From positions 1-8,166 of the forward strand of contig CAZTTG010000158.1 in assembly GCA_964615935.1 (NCBI GenBank): a DNA stretch of 8,166 nt. The letters run 5' to 3'. The notes below the pieces were generated by a model. The model was not told the DNA's origin. It was given only the letters and a program-made list of their open reading frames with translations, and did not search any database. Positions 6,876 through 8,166 of the stretch are shown here, one piece after another. Source of the DNA: CAZTTG01 sp964615935. GTDB taxonomy: Bacteria > Planctomycetota > UBA1135 > GCA-002686595. The stretch's first letter is position 1. Every line of letters begins with the position of its first letter. The position numbers were made by a program, and so were the translations under genes.

Positions 6876-7533
6876 GCGCGCCCTGCCCCCGCGCCTCATC
6901 GCCCTGACCCCGGGCAACCTGCACCTCGATCCCGCCGCGCGCGCGCTCGCCCTCGAGCGCGCCGTGGCTCGCGGCCTGGAAGGCGGGCTGCGGGGGGTGC
7001 TGCTGCGCGAGCCCGAGCTCGGCGACGCTCCCTTGGCCGGGCTCGGCGCGCGCCTGCGGGAGCGCCTCGACGCGGTGGGGGGCTGGCTGGGACTGCACGA
7101 TCGCGTCCATCTCGCCGCCCACCTCGGCGCCGACGCGGTCCACCTGGGCTTCCGCTCCCTGGCCCCCGGCGAGGCCCGCTCCATCCTGCCCGGGGCGATC
7201 GCGGTGGGCTTCTCGGCCCACGCTCCCGACGAGCCCGCGAGCTGGGAGGGGGCCGACTACCTCTTCTGCGGTCCGGTGCGCCCCACCCCCTCCAAGGAGG
7301 GCCTGCTCGAGCCCATCGGCTTCGAGGGCCTCGGCGCGGCCGCGCGTCGGAGCGCCCTCCCCCTGTGGGGGATCGGCGGCCTGCGGCCGGAGGACGCCGG
7401 GCCCGCGCTCTCCGCCGGCGCCCGCGGGCTGGCGGTGCTCTCGGGGGTCCTGGGGGCCGCCGACCCCAGCCCGGCCGCGCGGGCCTATCTCGAGTCGCTC
7501 GAGGAGGCCGGGGAGGGAGGGGGCCGCGGATGA
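6868..7533 (+). CDS. Thiamine phosphate synthase/TenI superfamily protein, atypical active site
   Basis: This 221-residue protein, close to the usual length of about 210-220, has the TIM-barrel landmarks of ThiE/TenI: LREP (46-49), LHDR (76-79), GADAVHLG (87-94), GFSAH (114-118), ADYLFCGPVRPTPSKEG (129-145) and GIGG (168-171). ThiE joins the pyrimidine and thiazole phosphates of thiamine; TenI is a thiazole tautomerase. Against known ThiE catalytic residues, Arg47, Asp78, Ser116, Thr140, Ser142 and Lys143 are kept. The second basic residue of the LREK-type motif is Pro49, the Asn of the NDR motif is His77, and the second Mg-binding Asp after the VHLGQ motif is replaced (FRS, 95-97). This favours a TenI-like or altered activity over classical ThiE. 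ATG 6868 overlaps the previous stop by 8 bases and has no strong ribosome site, so translation probably depends on coupling. No other thiamine gene is in the window. Confidence 0.8.
   Translation: MSERALPPRLIALTPGNLHLDPAARALALERAVARGLEGGLRGVLLREPELGDAPLAGLGARLRERLDAVGGWLGLHDRVHLAAHLGADAVHLGFRSLAPGEARSILPGAIAVGFSAHAPDEPASWEGADYLFCGPVRPTPSKEGLLEPIGFEGLGAAARRSALPLWGIGGLRPEDAGPALSAGARGLAVLSGVLGAADPSPAARAYLESLEEAGEGGGRG
7511..7520 (+). promoter_or_regulatory. Ribosome binding site of the signal peptidase-like gene
   Basis: The purine run GGGAGGGAGG ends 9 bases before ATG 7530, a usable Shine-Dalgarno spacing. With the ATGA overlap at 7530-7533 it supports ATG 7530 over the upstream in-frame ATG 7365, which would overlap the TenI-like gene by about 170 bases. 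Confidence 0.5.
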
Positions 7534-7922
7534 AGGCGGCCCTCGACCCGCGGCGGCTCGTGCGGCACCTGCGGCTCGTCCTGGTCCTGGTCGTCATCGG
7601 CGGGCTGGGATACCTCAGCTGGCGGTATGAGAGGGTCACGCTTCCCGACGAAGGTTGCTCGCCCCTCCTGGCCTTTCCGCCCGGGACCCGGGTGCTGACC
7701 GACAAGCGCTGGCGAAGGCTGGGAGAGGGGGACGTAGTGCTCTTCCACATCGGGCCGGAGCAGCTCCGGCTCGGCCGGGTGGAGGAGGTCGTGTCGGGGC
7801 CGCCCACCCGGTATGTGGTGTTGGGGGATGATCCGGACTGCCCGGGACCGGATAGCCGGGAGCTGGGACCGGTGTCGGGGGAGGACGTGGCGGCGAGGGT
7901 GATTCTGACGTTGCCGTGGTAG
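7530..7922 (+). CDS. Membrane-anchored signal peptidase I (S26)-like protein, probably inactive
   Basis: This 130-residue protein has a basic N-terminus, then one hydrophobic segment (about residues 15-29) that should anchor it in the inner membrane with the rest outside. The C-terminal part matches type I signal peptidase boxes: GDVVLF (67-72), VVLGDDPD (96-103) and DSRELGPV (108-115), the last like the family's GDN...DSR..GPV signature. The box with the nucleophile, normally SMxPTL, reads GCSPLL (42-47), so the serine position is Gly42. The catalytic lysine, normally in KRV, reads GRV (82-84). Both residues of the Ser/Lys dyad therefore appear lost, while structural motifs remain. The length is short for the family. 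Codon choice (several AGG, TTG, GTA, GAT) is less strictly G/C-ending than in genes 1-3. It could be a non-catalytic binding or regulatory remnant. A direct role in secretion is doubtful. Confidence 0.7.
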   Translation: MKAALDPRRLVRHLRLVLVLVVIGGLGYLSWRYERVTLPDEGCSPLLAFPPGTRVLTDKRWRRLGEGDVVLFHIGPEQLRLGRVEEVVSGPPTRYVVLGDDPDCPGPDSRELGPVSGEDVAARVILTLPW

Positions 7923-7925
7923 GGG

Positions 7926-7943
7926 TGTGGCCGTGAGGCCGCG
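7926..7943 (+). terminator. Hairpin just after the operon, possible weak terminator
   Basis: Four bases past the last stop codon, GTGGCC (7927-7932) pairs with GGCCGC (7937-7942) around the tetraloop GTGA, which is of the stable GNRA class, with one more wobble pair outside. No T-run follows, so it is not a canonical intrinsic terminator. It may protect the 3' end of the message or assist Rho-dependent termination. Confidence 0.3.
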
Positions 7944-8010
7944 ACCGACGCAACGGCAGATGGGAGCGGTCTACTCGGCGAGCGCCCCCGGCGCGGGCGC
8001 GGCCGCCGCG

Positions 8011-8088
8011 CCGCCAGGCGGGAGGCCGACGGGATTACAGCGCCGACGGGCGATACCGCCAGCCGTGAGGCGAGGCCCACGGATTAGA
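8011..8088. repeat. Imperfect direct repeat, two copies
   Basis: Copy one (8011-8039) and copy two (8056-8088) share the order CCGCCAG ... GGCG ... AGGCC ... ACGG ... ATTA followed by one variable base and A. Copy two has about six extra bases after CCGCCAG. Each copy also contains a small inverted repeat: CCGCC/GGCGG in the first, CCGTG/CACGG in the second. The function is unknown. It could be a duplicated protein- or RNA-structure site, or a remnant of a dispersed repeat. Confidence 0.4.
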
Positions 8089-8115
8089 GCTTTGGACGGT
8101 TCGACCGATTATCTC

Positions 8116-8152
8116 GCCACATGCTCGGTGCGCTTCGCGCACCTCGCGTGGC
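8116..8152. repeat. Long imperfect palindrome (REP-like hairpin)
   Basis: An inner perfect stem GGTGCGC (8127-8133) / GCGCACC (8137-8143) closes on a TTC loop. An outer perfect stem GCCAC (8116-8120) / GTGGC (8148-8152) encloses it, with a small internal loop between them. AAAA, not a T-run, follows on the + strand. The form resembles bacterial repetitive extragenic palindromes. A tiny hairpin CGGT-TCG-ACCG sits just before it at 8097-8107. Confidence 0.5.
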
Positions 8153-8166
8153 AAAACGGCGCCACT

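Larger units (their letters stand above)
7923..8166. other. Intergenic region without a convincing gene
   Basis: This stretch follows the last gene and runs to the window edge. It contains three short hairpins and one imperfect direct repeat, and its last third (from about 8081) is clearly richer in A and T than the operon. Open frames reach the edge on both strands (+ from ATG 7960; - ending at a stop at 8035-8037), but both use codons the upstream genes avoid (TTA, ATA, AGA, ATT, GTT), so I do not call either. Confidence 0.6.

Noticed and set aside
4683..7184. Very long minus-strand open frame (833 codons)
   Set aside because: It mirrors the codon frame of the helicase-associated gene; the repeated Gln/Ala/Val/Leu-rich text is an antisense shadow without motifs.
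8098..8107. GGTTCGACCG looks like a tRNA T-arm
   Set aside because: The flanks cannot form the T-stem and the sequence about 70 bases upstream offers no matching acceptor or anticodon stem. The motif is just a small hairpin.
8092..8114. TTGGAC and TTATCT as a possible promoter
   Set aside because: The spacing between the two boxes is about 11 bases, far from the usual 16-18.
7960..8166. Open plus-strand frame from ATG 7960 reaching the window edge (69 codons)
   Set aside because: No ribosome site is seen, the first part is Ala/Gly/Pro low complexity, and the rest uses codons rare in the neighbours (TTA, ATA, AGA, ATT). It would also run through the palindrome. More downstream sequence could change this.
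8035..8166. Minus-strand frame entering from the edge and stopping at 8035-8037 (43 codons), possible end of a convergent gene
   Set aside because: It is too short to judge, with mixed codon use and no family recognised. It is kept only as an alternative for the intergenic region.

Overview
The window is very GC-rich (roughly 70% or more by eye, third codon positions almost all G or C) and holds five genes on the + strand. Each gene overlaps the next at its stop/start junction, so they look like one translationally coupled operon. No tRNA, rRNA, CRISPR array, transposase or integrase is visible. The composition, together with a full-length bacterial XPB helicase followed by a 'helicase-associated' partner gene, suggests a high-GC Myxococcota/deltaproteobacterial or actinobacterial lineage. 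I cannot narrow this further from the sequence.

Layout: (1) positions 2-2983, a UvrA-family damage-recognition ATPase missing its 5' end. It keeps both ABC modules and the zinc-finger cysteines, but the conserved glutamine that follows each Walker A half is alanine. (2) 2980-4749, an XPB/ERCC3-type superfamily 2 DNA helicase that carries the eukaryote-like N-terminal domain. (3) 4746-6875, a 709-residue helicase-associated protein. Its C-terminal domain resembles both the XPB N-terminal domain encoded just upstream and, from memory, the C-terminal part of the TFIIH subunit p52. (4) 6868-7533, a small TIM-barrel protein of the thiamine phosphate synthase/TenI superfamily with a partly degenerate ThiE active site. 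(5) 7530-7922, a membrane-anchored type I signal peptidase-like protein in which the positions of the catalytic serine and lysine are glycine. (6) 7923-8166, a region without a convincing gene, with short hairpins, an imperfect direct repeat and a drop in GC.

Genes 1-3 suggest a nucleotide-excision-repair module: a UvrA-type damage sensor, an XPB translocase/helicase and a p52-like regulator, made in sequence from one message. Eukaryotic XPB docks on p52 in TFIIH, and archaeal XPB works with Bax1. Here the putative partner pair sits beside a UvrA-type protein, so this is a possible bacterial link between the Uvr and TFIIH repair strategies. Genes 4 and 5 have no obvious link to repair, and both carry substitutions in expected active-site residues. 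They may be co-transcribed passengers or non-catalytic derivatives.
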